Shown: positions 17,945 through 29,424 of the stretch, piece after piece
Position numbering within the stretch: position 1 is the stretch's first letter
Layout: each line of letters starts with the position of its first letter
Origin: VXNF01 sp965116465
Lineage (GTDB): Bacteria > Actinomycetota > Acidimicrobiia > Acidimicrobiales > CATQHL01
Direction of reading: 5' to 3'
Assembly: GCA_965116465.1 (NCBI GenBank)
Contig: OZ220687.1
Span: 2,480,001 to 2,544,000 of the forward strand
DNA: 64,000 nt
Made by a program: the position numbers and the translations under genes
The notes under the pieces: generated by a model
Databases searched by the model: none
What the model saw: only the letters and a program-made list of their open reading frames with translations
Told to the model about the DNA's origin: nothing

Positions 17945-19150
17945 TCATGCGCAGCGGTGCAGGACGCGCTGGCGGTAGTTCTCGGCGTTCCTGTAGCCGA
18001 ATCCTTGGCGTTTGACGGCCTTGATGATCCGGTTGGTGCCTTCGGTGGGGCCGTTGGTGAGCCGGCGGTCGAAGTAGGCGAGCAGTTCGGGCTGCCACGC
18101 TCGGAGGGTGCGGGCGAGGCGGTTCGTCTCGGCGACGTCGAAGGTGTCGGCGTGGTGGTGCCAGTCCGCCAGCGCCGCCTCGGCGGCGGGCCGGTCGGTG
18201 CTGGCGTAGAGGTCGGCGAGCATCTCCTTGAGCGTCCAGGCGCATTCGAGTTCGTCCCAGCAGTCCGCCCCGAAGGCGGCGTCGAGGCGCTCCCAGGCCG
18301 CCGCTGTGAGGTGGTGGCGGGAGCGCAGCAGGTCCCGGCGCACCGCCCACAGCGGGTCGCCGGTGCGCCCCCGGTGGCCGGTGAGTTCCTGCTGGCGCCG
18401 GCAGCGCACCTCGGTGAGCGCCTGGGCGGCGAGGCGCTGCATGTGGAACCGGTCCGCCACCCGCACCGCGTGTGGGGCGAGGTCCCGCACGGCGGCCTTG
18501 TAGCCGGCGTAGGGGTCGATCACCACCGCCTCGATCTCCCTGACCTGCTCGCCGAGTTCTTCCAGGCGGGCGACGAGGGCTTTCTTCGAGCGGCCCTCGA
18601 TGAGGTCCCACAGCCGGGACGTGTCCAGGTCCACCAGGCCGGTCATGAAGCTGCGGTGGCGCCTGAAGGTGGTCTCGTCGATGCCGAGGCGCCGCGGCGG
18701 CGCCTGGGGCAGCCCGGCCATCTTGCGGCGTGCGGCAGCGGCGATCGCCCGCCACGCCGTGGACCAGCTCACCCTGAAGGAGCGAGCCACCGCCGCAGTC
18801 GACCGGTCCCAGGCCGCTCGAGCCATGGCCCCACACAGCCGGGCGGTCACCCGCCGCCGCCGGGGCACCTGGCCGGTGGACTCAGTGAAGGTCCGAACGC
18901 AGCCCGGTGTGGCGCAACGGAACCGGCGCTTGGTCCACACCAGCATCGTCGGGCGCTCATAGCTCAGGCCGTCGCGCACCCGCTGGGTCCGATACTCCTT
19001 GACCCTCGAGCTGAAGGTCCCACACCGCGGGCACGCCGCATCCGGGCGCGCCAGACGCACCGACACCTCCAACCCGCCGACGACGGTCTCGACCGCGCCG
19101 GTCACCTCGAAGTCCTCCAACCCCGACAGCACACGCGTAACATCACCCAT
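17945..19150 (-). CDS. ISL3-family transposase
   Basis: Intact transposase of 401 residues. The N-terminal zinc-binding part has CPRCG and RFRCATPGC, then an HTH-like region (VARSFRVSWSTAWRAI). DDE catalytic residues are placed as in ISL3: GIDETTF, VVIDPYAGYK and the C-terminal Glu in TNGPTEGTNRIIKAVKRQG, followed by GFGYRNAENYRQRVL typical of the family. It should catalyse excision and insertion of the element that encloses it. Length and motifs are complete, so the copy may be active. Confidence 0.95.
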   Translation of the reverse strand: MGDVTRVLSGLEDFEVTGAVETVVGGLEVSVRLARPDAACPRCGTFSSRVKEYRTQRVRDGLSYERPTMLVWTKRRFRCATPGCVRTFTESTGQVPRRRRVTARLCGAMARAAWDRSTAAVARSFRVSWSTAWRAIAAAARRKMAGLPQAPPRRLGIDETTFRRHRSFMTGLVDLDTSRLWDLIEGRSKKALVARLEELGEQVREIEAVVIDPYAGYKAAVRDLAPHAVRVADRFHMQRLAAQALTEVRCRRQQELTGHRGRTGDPLWAVRRDLLRSRHHLTAAAWERLDAAFGADCWDELECAWTLKEMLADLYASTDRPAAEAALADWHHHADTFDVAETNRLARTLRAWQPELLAYFDRRLTNGPTEGTNRIIKAVKRQGFGYRNAENYRQRVLHRCA

Positions 19151-19234
19151 CTCGGGGCCTCCTTCTCTGGACAGCTGTCACTGCCAGACTCGCGAGGCCC
19201 CGACCCGCGCACGCGGACCCTCAACTCAGAGCAC

Positions 19235-19258
19235 CTGCCCCATCAACCGCGTAGAGCC
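19235..19258 (-). repeat. right terminal inverted repeat of the insertion sequence
   Basis: Reads CTGCCCCATCAACCGCG then TAGAGCC on the plus strand; reverse complement matches the left end at 17 or more of 24 positions. Confidence 0.75.
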
Positions 19259-19357
19259 ATCAAACCGCCTCGGCACGTTGAGCTCTGCTGGTCGACCAAC
19301 TCAACCGGGTCCTGAATCTCTAGCTGTCAGCCTGGCTCATCGGGTCCGCGAAGGTCG

Positions 19358-20218
19358 TTACGCACAGGCTTCATCCTGGCTGGTCGCTTCGCGCGTACGG
19401 CGCCAAGGTGCAGCATCGTCATCGAGTGTGTCGAACATCAATGTGGCTATGAGGTTTGCAGCACCTGCTGCCAGTCGTCCATGTCGGCTCGTGAGGTTTA
19501 CCGGAGGCTCGGCTCTACCGTGCCCGGTGCCGCGATCATTCCGCAGTTCGTTGATCGCAAGCGCAATTTGGAGAACACCGCCAAGGACTTTTCGGACAGG
19601 TTCGACGAGATCCTCGCGCTCTGTGGGACTGCTCTTGGGATGCAACATTAGGACATCCAGCGCCCGCGCGACAAGTGCCGGATACGTGTTTGGACAAGGC
19701 TCGCCGACGCGACTCAAGACTATCTTGGCGGTCGACTCTAAGAGTTCCTTGCTGGAGCCGAGCAGTAGAGCTGAATCGCCCTCCGAAAGTGCCGAGCGCA
19801 TCCTTCGGACGTGTTCACGGACTGCTGCCTCGTCTGGAAGGGTTGTGATATCGGCGAGCGACTCTCGATTGCTCCCGATTTGCCCTTGAGAGTCAAGCGT
19901 GATCCCGTAGGACGCGAGCGATTCGACGAGCCGTTTGATTTCGTCGGCATCAGCTGCCTCGACGAATGATCTACCAGACACCGAGGGGCGATGAAGCAAG
20001 TCGAGTAGCTCTTGTATCATTGGCATTAGGTCTTGGTGTTCAACCGTCCTAATTGCGGCGCTTACACGGTCTCGCTTGCTGCCACCTGAGGGCTCAATCT
20101 CGAACATGGCCAGAACATCGTCGAGTTCACCATGTGTCGGGCCAGCACCGCCGGCCCAGAAGTCGGCCATTGCGCGTGCCAAGCGTGCGCCTTGGCGCTT
20201 TTCAGTGGACGGAGACAT
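19358..20218 (-). CDS. abortive-infection C-terminal (Abi-C)-like protein
   Basis: Protein of 286 residues. The C-terminal third has the features of an Abi-C domain: EGDSALLLGSSKELLESTAKIVLSR (helix with Glu-Leu-x2-Thr-x-Lys), then PVRKVLGGVLQIALAINELRNDRGTGHGR, where LRN...GTGHG is the family signature, and a last helix in GAANLIATLMFDTL. The N-terminal part (about 1-110) is helical and unassigned. Codon use includes more A/T-ending codons than the metabolic genes nearby, in keeping with transfer. It is divergent from the DUF1156 methylase (98 bp apart) and next to the insertion sequence. Probable role: an abortive-infection or companion factor within the defence island; mechanism unknown. 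Confidence 0.72.
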   Translation of the reverse strand: MSPSTEKRQGARLARAMADFWAGGAGPTHGELDDVLAMFEIEPSGGSKRDRVSAAIRTVEHQDLMPMIQELLDLLHRPSVSGRSFVEAADADEIKRLVESLASYGITLDSQGQIGSNRESLADITTLPDEAAVREHVRRMRSALSEGDSALLLGSSKELLESTAKIVLSRVGEPCPNTYPALVARALDVLMLHPKSSPTEREDLVEPVRKVLGGVLQIALAINELRNDRGTGHGRAEPPVNLTSRHGRLAAGAANLIATLMFDTLDDDAAPWRRTREATSQDEACA

Positions 20219-20316
20219 ACGTGTACCGTATCGCGACCCCCCACGGACTCGGCGTGAGGCAGGGGTTGAGGTGAGGGATGGGATTCGGCAGGATTGGGTT
20301 GGTACCGTGAGCGGCC

Positions 20317-23145
20317 GTGTCCGGGTACAAGCCGAAGCTGATTGAGGTAGCGCTGCCGTTGGCGGCGATCAATGCGGAGGCGGCTCGGGAGAAGTCGATT
20401 CGGCATGGGCATCCGTCGACGCTGCACCTCTGGTGGGCTCGGCGGCCGTTGGCGGCGGCTCGGGCGGTGATCTGGGCTTCGTTGGTGGACGATCCATCGG
20501 GGGACGAGTCGCTGACGGCAGTGGAGCAAGAGGTGGAGCGGGAGCGGCTGTTCGGGATCCTTGAGCGCCTGGTGAGGTGGGAGAACTCCAACAACCCGGG
20601 CGTGCTGGCGGCGGCTCGGGCGGAGATCGACCGGTGCTTCCCGGATGGGCCGCCGGCGATCCTGGACCCGTTCGCCGGGGGTGGGGCGATCCCGCTGGAG
20701 GCGCAGCGGCTGGGGCTCACGGCGCTGGCCGGAGACCTGAACCCGGTGGCGGTGCTGATCAACAAGGCGATGATCGAGATACCGCCCCGGTTCGCCGGGC
20801 GGCCGCCAGTGCATCCCGACATCGACACCACACTCACCACGTGGGACCGGGCGCAGGGTCTGGCCGCCGATGTCGAGGCGTACGGGCGGTGGATGCGTGA
20901 CGAGGCCGAGCGGCGAATCGGGTACCTGTATCCCGATGCCACCGGGCCGAATGGCGAGAAGCTCACGCCGATCGCCTGGATCTGGGCGCGGACGGTCGAA
21001 TCGCCGGATCCGGCTTGGTCGGGACACGTGCCGCTCGTGGCGTCTTGGGTGCTGGCCAACAAGCCGGGCAGGCCGAAAGTGTGGATCGAGCCCATCATCG
21101 ACCGCGAAGCGCAGACTCTCAGCTACCGCGCTCGCGAGGGCGGCGAACCGATCCACGAACGGACGGTGAATCGAGGAAACGGCAGGTGCATTGCCACCGG
21201 GGCTGCGATTGCCGGCGACTACATCAAGGCGGAAGGCCGCGCCGGTCGCATGGGACGGCAGCTGATGGCGGTGGTGGCCGAAGGCGAGCGAGGCCGGGCG
21301 TACTGTTCGCCCCGCAAATTGGACTCAGAGGCGGCGCAGATCGATGAGCCCGAGTGGAAGCCGGGCCAACTTGTTCCTGAGCCGAATCATGAAGTTGATC
21401 GACTGCCTATGTACGGGATGATGTCTTGGGGTGACGCTTTCTCGCCTCGGCAGTTGGTGGCTCTGACGACGTTCTCGGATCTGCTTTCGGAGGTATATGA
21501 GGGGGTTGTCGGTGATGCGCGGTCTGCCGGGCTGGACGATGACGCCGGACGGTTGCGTGACGGCCAGTCGGGGGCGACGGCGTACGCCGATGCGGTTGTG
21601 ACCTATCTGGCATTCGCCGTGGACAAGTGTGCTGACTACTGGTCGACGATTTGCACATGGGCCACTGGGGGATTCATCAGAGGCACGTTCGGGCGGCAGG
21701 CGATACCGATGACGTGGGATTTCGCGGAGTGCAATCCGTTCTCGTCGTCGACCGCCAACTGGATGGCGATGGTCAACTGGATTCGCAAGGCGCTGGAGCA
21801 GCTGCCCGCGTCAGTAGAGGGCGAGGCCGTCCAGCGGGACGCCCGCGCACGAGTGCTGGAGAGCGCGGTCCACGCCGCCGTCGCGAGCGGGCACCACAAC
21901 GGCGAGTCGGACGGGTGTGGCGTCGGCGCGGCAGTGTCCACCGATCCGCCGTACTACGACAACATCTCCTACGCGGACTTGTCGGACTTCTTCTTCGTGT
22001 GGTTGCGGCGCAACCTGTCAACGGTGTGGCCTGACGAATGCGCCACGCTGCTCACGCCGAAGACGGACGAGTTGATCGCGAACCGCTACCGGGCTGGTTC
22101 GAAGGAGCGCGCCGATGCGCACTTTGAGTCGGGCATGAAGGAATTCATGGAGACGGTGGCGCGCAGCCGCTACGTCGATGTTCCGGTGGTCATCTTCTAC
22201 GCCTACAAGGCGACCGAGACGAAGGAGGGCGAGATCCGCGCGACGGGGTGGGACACTTTTCTTCAAGCCGTCGTCGAAGCCGGGCTGCAGGTGAACGCCA
22301 CTTGGCCGATGCGGACCGAGAAGCCGGGCAAACTGTTGGTTGCTCTTGGTGCCAACGCGTTGACATCGTCGATAGTCCTTTCCTGTCGGCCCCGTCCGGC
22401 GTCGGCACCGTTGGCAACCCGAGGCGAGTTCATCGCGGCATTGCGCAACGACCTGCCGGGGGCGGTGCGCACGATGCAGCAGGGCAGTATCGCTCCGGTC
22501 GACATGGCTCAATCGACTATCGGGCCGGGGATGAAGGTGTTCTCCCGCTACAGCAAGGTCGTGGAGGCCGACGGGTCGGCGATGCCGGTGTCGACGGCTC
22601 TGGCGATCATCAACGACGTGCTGGGCGGGATCCTCGATGGGGCGGAGGCCGAACTCGACGCCCCGACGCGGTTCGCGCTGACCTGGTACTCGCAGTACGG
22701 CCACAACCCCGCGCCGTCGGGTGACGCCGACATCCTGGCTCGGGCCAAGGGCACGTCACTGGAGGGGATCGAGGAGGCAGGCATTGGCGAGGCTCGTGCC
22801 GGTGAGACCCGCCTCTACGAGCGATCGGAACTTCTGGCGGGGTGGTCGCCGACAGATGATCCTCGGTTGACCGTGTGGGAGGCGACGCAGTACTTGGTGA
22901 AGGCGTTGGAGAATTCGCAGTCGGAGGCGGCGGAACTGCTGCAGCGTCTCGGTGGGTACGGCGACCGGGCGCGGCAACTCGCCTACCTGCTGTTCCAGAA
23001 GGCGAGCGACAACGGTTGGGCAGCCGAGGCCGGTGTCTACAACGGCTTGATAACCGCGTGGCCGGCTCTACGCTCCGCGGATGTGATCGTCGACACGCCT
23101 CTGTTCTCCCTACAAAACGGGGGGGGGGGGGGCTTCCATGCCTGA
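20317..23145 (+). CDS. DUF1156-type DNA methyltransferase
   Basis: Large methyltransferase of 942 residues. The N-terminus KPKLIEVALPLAAINAEAAREK then HGHPSTLHLWWARRPLAAARA is the DUF1156 signature. AdoMet-binding motif I is DPFAGGGAIPLEAQRLG (residues 117-133) and the catalytic motif is TDPPYYDNISYADLSDFF (DPPYYD at 543-548), which points to an exocyclic-amine (N6-adenine or N4-cytosine) DNA methylase. The GTG start lies 98 bp from the divergent Abi-C-like gene. The 3' end contains a 14-G tract that sets the last residues (NGGGGGFHA). It precedes the DUF499 ATPase by 18 bp. In the helicase-methylase-ATPase defence set it would mark self DNA; target sequence unknown. Confidence 0.92.
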   Translation: MSGYKPKLIEVALPLAAINAEAAREKSIRHGHPSTLHLWWARRPLAAARAVIWASLVDDPSGDESLTAVEQEVERERLFGILERLVRWENSNNPGVLAAARAEIDRCFPDGPPAILDPFAGGGAIPLEAQRLGLTALAGDLNPVAVLINKAMIEIPPRFAGRPPVHPDIDTTLTTWDRAQGLAADVEAYGRWMRDEAERRIGYLYPDATGPNGEKLTPIAWIWARTVESPDPAWSGHVPLVASWVLANKPGRPKVWIEPIIDREAQTLSYRAREGGEPIHERTVNRGNGRCIATGAAIAGDYIKAEGRAGRMGRQLMAVVAEGERGRAYCSPRKLDSEAAQIDEPEWKPGQLVPEPNHEVDRLPMYGMMSWGDAFSPRQLVALTTFSDLLSEVYEGVVGDARSAGLDDDAGRLRDGQSGATAYADAVVTYLAFAVDKCADYWSTICTWATGGFIRGTFGRQAIPMTWDFAECNPFSSSTANWMAMVNWIRKALEQLPASVEGEAVQRDARARVLESAVHAAVASGHHNGESDGCGVGAAVSTDPPYYDNISYADLSDFFFVWLRRNLSTVWPDECATLLTPKTDELIANRYRAGSKERADAHFESGMKEFMETVARSRYVDVPVVIFYAYKATETKEGEIRATGWDTFLQAVVEAGLQVNATWPMRTEKPGKLLVALGANALTSSIVLSCRPRPASAPLATRGEFIAALRNDLPGAVRTMQQGSIAPVDMAQSTIGPGMKVFSRYSKVVEADGSAMPVSTALAIINDVLGGILDGAEAELDAPTRFALTWYSQYGHNPAPSGDADILARAKGTSLEGIEEAGIGEARAGETRLYERSELLAGWSPTDDPRLTVWEATQYLVKALENSQSEAAELLQRLGGYGDRARQLAYLLFQKASDNGWAAEAGVYNGLITAWPALRSADVIVDTPLFSLQNGGGGGFHA
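23119..23132 (+). repeat. 14-G homopolymer tract at methylase/ATPase junction
   Basis: Fourteen consecutive G just before the methylase stop. With 14 G the gene stops at 23143-23145. With 13 G it would read on to a TGA at 23168-23170, overlapping the ATG of the ATPase; with 15 G it would run far out of frame. A slippage switch or an assembly error are both possible. Confidence 0.9.
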
Positions 23146-23163
23146 TCCTGCGGAGTTGCCGCG

Positions 23164-26418
<3,255 letters not shown>

Positions 26419-26427
26419 GCGCCGGCG

Positions 26428-27693
26428 TCAGTCGCAGACGGCGATGCGGGGGACGCAGAGGGCGGGCGGTTCGGCGGGCAGGCTTGGCTCCTCGACGGTC
26501 TCCGCCGCCGGCGAGCGAGAGGTGATGGCACCCTCGGGGAGTCGCGGGCCGGCGGCGTGCGGGTCGTCGGGGCGCAACTCGCCGCGGAACCAGGGGCCGA
26601 TGATGTAGGGAAACACGTCGGTGAAGCTGCCGTCGCCGTTCTGGATGCGGGTGATGTGGTAGTGGTAGCCCAACTCGTCGTGGGCGTGGCCGTTGAAGGC
26701 GTCGAGGGCGTGCGGTGCCCCGTCATCGAGGCCGATGTCGAACCAGTAGTCCTCGAAGAACGCACCCGCGGGAACCTCCGCGGTGGTGGGTCCCGGGGCG
26801 GGCGCCGGCACCGTGCCCGCGGCGGGGTCGAGCGGATCGGCCAGAAGGCACGTCCGGCGGCCGGCCTCAGCGCACCCTGTCGCCGAGCCGGCCGTGTCGT
26901 AGTCCCGGAGCCGCCAGGAGCTGCGCGCCAGGAGCTCCAGGTCGGCCCAGGGGCCGTGCACCGGATAGCCATCGGCTGCGAAGCCGTAGACGGGGGAATG
27001 CCGGGCGCTGTCGTCGCCGAGGTGCAGCGCCAGGCACTCCGGGTAGACGTGCGGCGCCGACTCGTCGGCTGCCGGTCCGGCGCAGGAGAACCCGTCGTCG
27101 GCCACCGCGCCGGGCGCCACGTTGTGCCAGACGCCTTCGCCGCGGTACGTCCCGCCGTCGCTCCAGTTGGCGAACGGGGCGCCGGTCACCCAGAGACCCA
27201 CCGGGGCTCGGCCGGTGGCCACCGGCGTCGTGGCCGGGGAGGGCTCCGCCGGGAACACCCCGGCGACCCGGTCCCGCTCTCCCGCCCCGCCCGTCACCTG
27301 TACCGCCACGTACGGCTCGCCGTCGAGGGTGAGCACCTCGAGGCCGCTGACGTGGATCGCCACCGGCGTCGGCTCCGGCGGCTCGGGGACGCCCTCCAGC
27401 ACGACGAAATCGCCGGCGTCCAGCGAGCGAATCGTCTCGTCCAACTCGAACCGGTCGATCGGGTCGCCGGGCGGGCCCTGCTCGGCTATGTCGCCGGGCG
27501 CCTCGACGGTCTCGGGGATCAGCCAGGCATTCAGCAGATCGATCGTCTCGTCGACCTCTGCGGTGCCGGGACCCGTTGCGGCCACACATCCGGCGCCGAG
27601 CAAGAGCCCGGCGACGGTGAGCGCCCGGGCACGCCGGGCGCCGAGGTCACGAAACCGCAACAGGTACTTCCGGCGCCACGGCCGGACGGGCAC
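26428..27693 (-). CDS. YHYH-domain lipoprotein
   Basis: Exported protein of up to 421 residues with a lipobox (LLGAGC) after a hydrophobic stretch. The YHYH domain is clear: SPVYGFAADGYPVHGPW and NGHAHDELGYHYHITRI, with the eponymous YHYH. An N-terminal acidic segment (about 45-130) precedes a WVTGAPFANWSDGGTYRG region. The first start lies 47 bp inside the upstream glutamate-synthase-like gene; a TTG at 27658-27660, preceded by GGAAG, would give a better signal peptide and less overlap. Function of YHYH proteins is not established; several are secreted and found in marine bacteria. It ends nine bases from the convergent DUF499 gene, marking the right edge of the defence island. Confidence 0.82.
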   Translation of the reverse strand: MPVRPWRRKYLLRFRDLGARRARALTVAGLLLGAGCVAATGPGTAEVDETIDLLNAWLIPETVEAPGDIAEQGPPGDPIDRFELDETIRSLDAGDFVVLEGVPEPPEPTPVAIHVSGLEVLTLDGEPYVAVQVTGGAGERDRVAGVFPAEPSPATTPVATGRAPVGLWVTGAPFANWSDGGTYRGEGVWHNVAPGAVADDGFSCAGPAADESAPHVYPECLALHLGDDSARHSPVYGFAADGYPVHGPWADLELLARSSWRLRDYDTAGSATGCAEAGRRTCLLADPLDPAAGTVPAPAPGPTTAEVPAGAFFEDYWFDIGLDDGAPHALDAFNGHAHDELGYHYHITRIQNGDGSFTDVFPYIIGPWFRGELRPDDPHAAGPRLPEGAITSRSPAAETVEEPSLPAEPPALCVPRIAVCD

Positions 27694-29194
27694 ACAACTC
27701 GCCGATGACCTCCGTCTGCGCGGCGCTCAAGGTGTGGAGATCGGGCGGGTAGCGGTAGTGCTGGCAGAGGTCGACCCGCTTCGCCGGTTCCTCGTATAGC
27801 AACTCCAGGGCGGTGTGCGGGACCAGCGCCGGATGGGGCACCCCGCAGGCGTGGGCCAGCTGCAGCATTTCGGCCCGCAGGCTCATGACGTAGTTGGCGC
27901 AGCGCACCGACTTGAGGGCGGGATCAAGGCCGCGCGTCAACCAGCGGTTGTGCGTCGTGATGCCGGTGGGGCAACGACCCGTGTGACAACGCTGGGTCTG
28001 GATGCAACCGATGGCCAGCAGCGCCTCGCGCCCCACGCTCAGGAGATCGGCGCCCATGTTCATGGCCGCCAGGCCCTCGGCACCGAATCCCAGCTTGCCG
28101 CCGCCGATGAACACCACCTTGTGGTGCAGGTCGTGGGTGGCGAAGGTGAGGTAGACCCGGGCGAACCCTCGCCTGAACGGCAGCGCCACGTTGTTGGTGA
28201 AGACCAGCGGCCCCGCACCCGTGCCGCCCTCGCCGCCGTCCACGTTGACGAAGTCGGGGCCCTCGCCCCGCTCGGCCATCCGGCGGGCCAGTTCGTCCCA
28301 GAACCGGGCACCGCCGACGGCGGACTTGATGCCCACCGGCAGGCCGGTCGTGGTGGCGAGCAGCTCCGTGAAGTCGATGAGCCCGTCCACGTCGCCGAAG
28401 GCGCTGTGTGCGTTGGGGCTCTTGACCGTCTCGCCGACCGGGACGCCGCGCGCGGCGGCGATCTCCGGTGTGACCTTCACGCCGGGCAGCATGCCGCCCA
28501 GGCCGGGCTTGGCCCCCTGGCTGAGCTTGACCTCGATGGCCCGGACCGGCGCCCCCTCGACCGTCTCCTGCAGCCTCGGGAGGCTGAAGGTGCCGTCCGG
28601 ATTGCGGCAGCCGAAGTACCCGGTGCCGATCTGGTAGATGAGCTCGCCGCCGTTGCGATGGAAGTCGGAGATGCCGCCCTCGCCGGTGTTGTGCAGGCAG
28701 CCGGCGAGCCGCGCGCCGACGTTCAGCGCCTCCACGGCCGGGCCGCTGAGCGAGCCGTAGCTCATGCCCGAGATGTTCACGACCGACGCCGGCCGGAAGC
28801 GTCGGGGGCGGTCGCGCCAGGCGCCCAGTTCCTTGGCGCACGGCAGCGTGGCCGCCTCGTCGATCTCGTCGATCCACGGGAAGGCCGAGTGCTTGATGAT
28901 GAGATAGCCGGTCTGGTCGAGGTCCTGATCGGTCCCGAAGCCGAAGTTGGGGTTCTGGCGCTTGGCCGAGGCGTAGACCCAGCGGCGCTGCGCCCGGTTG
29001 AAGGGCCGCTCCTCGTCGTTGCTGGTGACGATGTACTGGCGCAGCTCGGGGCCGATGCTCTCCAGCAGGTAGCGGAAGTGCCCGATGATCGGGAAGTTGG
29101 CCAGGATGGTGTGCCGGCGCTGCAGCGCGTCGTAGAGAGCCACTGCCAGGAGGAACCCCCCGATGGCGATCACGGCGATGAGCCAGCCGGCCAT
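27647..29194 (-). CDS. FMN-binding glutamate synthase-family protein, membrane-anchored
   Basis: Protein of about 515 residues related to the FMN/synthase domain of ferredoxin-type glutamate synthase. An N-terminal membrane helix (WLIAVIAIGGFLLAVALY) comes first. FMN-barrel features are VVNISGMSYGSLSGPAVEAL, HNTGEGGISDFH, EVKLSQGAKPGLGG, FVNVDGGEGGTGAGP and a C-terminal CIQTQRCHTGRCPTGI whose Cys-x5-Cys-x4-Cys spacing fits the 3Fe-4S cluster. It lacks the glutaminase domain, as do stand-alone members. The ATG at 29194 puts the start right before the membrane helix; GTG at 29224 is an alternative. The substrate of these stand-alone membrane forms is not certain. Confidence 0.88.
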   Translation of the reverse strand: MAGWLIAVIAIGGFLLAVALYDALQRRHTILANFPIIGHFRYLLESIGPELRQYIVTSNDEERPFNRAQRRWVYASAKRQNPNFGFGTDQDLDQTGYLIIKHSAFPWIDEIDEAATLPCAKELGAWRDRPRRFRPASVVNISGMSYGSLSGPAVEALNVGARLAGCLHNTGEGGISDFHRNGGELIYQIGTGYFGCRNPDGTFSLPRLQETVEGAPVRAIEVKLSQGAKPGLGGMLPGVKVTPEIAAARGVPVGETVKSPNAHSAFGDVDGLIDFTELLATTTGLPVGIKSAVGGARFWDELARRMAERGEGPDFVNVDGGEGGTGAGPLVFTNNVALPFRRGFARVYLTFATHDLHHKVVFIGGGKLGFGAEGLAAMNMGADLLSVGREALLAIGCIQTQRCHTGRCPTGITTHNRWLTRGLDPALKSVRCANYVMSLRAEMLQLAHACGVPHPALVPHTALELLYEEPAKRVDLCQHYRYPPDLHTLSAAQTEVIGELCARPAVAPEVPVAVS

Positions 29195-29250
29195 GGCTCT
29201 CACGCTAGTGAGCCGTTCCTCCACCTTGGCGCGCTCGTCGGTCTGGTCCG

Positions 29251-29327
29251 GTCGGGGGCCGGGGTGCCGTTCGCTCCTTCGACTGCGGAGGCGTCGCGAA
29301 TCGGCCCCCCGGCCCCCTCCCTCGGTT
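29251..29327. repeat. dispersed intergenic palindromic repeat, copy 1
   Basis: About 77 bp with arms GCCGGGGTGCC...TTCGC and GCGAA...GGCCCCCCGGC that can fold into a long hairpin, ending in CCCTCCCTCGGTTG. A second copy lies at 34915-34997; both are in non-coding DNA. Confidence 0.75.
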
Positions 29328-29424
29328 GTGTGATCACTCCTGTCGGGGCCGCGGCTGGTGCCGAATCACGCGGCACCGTGCGGCATCTACACTCGGCCGC
29401 CGGCCGACCGGAGGGAGCGAGACG

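Larger units (their letters stand above)
17889..19258 (-). mobile_element. complete ISL3-type insertion sequence
   Basis: A 1370-bp unit bounded by imperfect 24-bp inverted ends: left GGTTCTACGCGTTTTGTGG... (17889-17912) and right, read on the other strand, GGCTCTACGCGGTTGATGG... (19235-19258), sharing TCTACGCG, TT and TGGGGCAG. It holds a single intact transposase gene. Eight flanking bases are GGCATTCC on the left and ATCAAACC on the right, so no target duplication is visible. It lies inside the defence island, between a truncated gene and an Abi-C-like gene. Confidence 0.8.
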
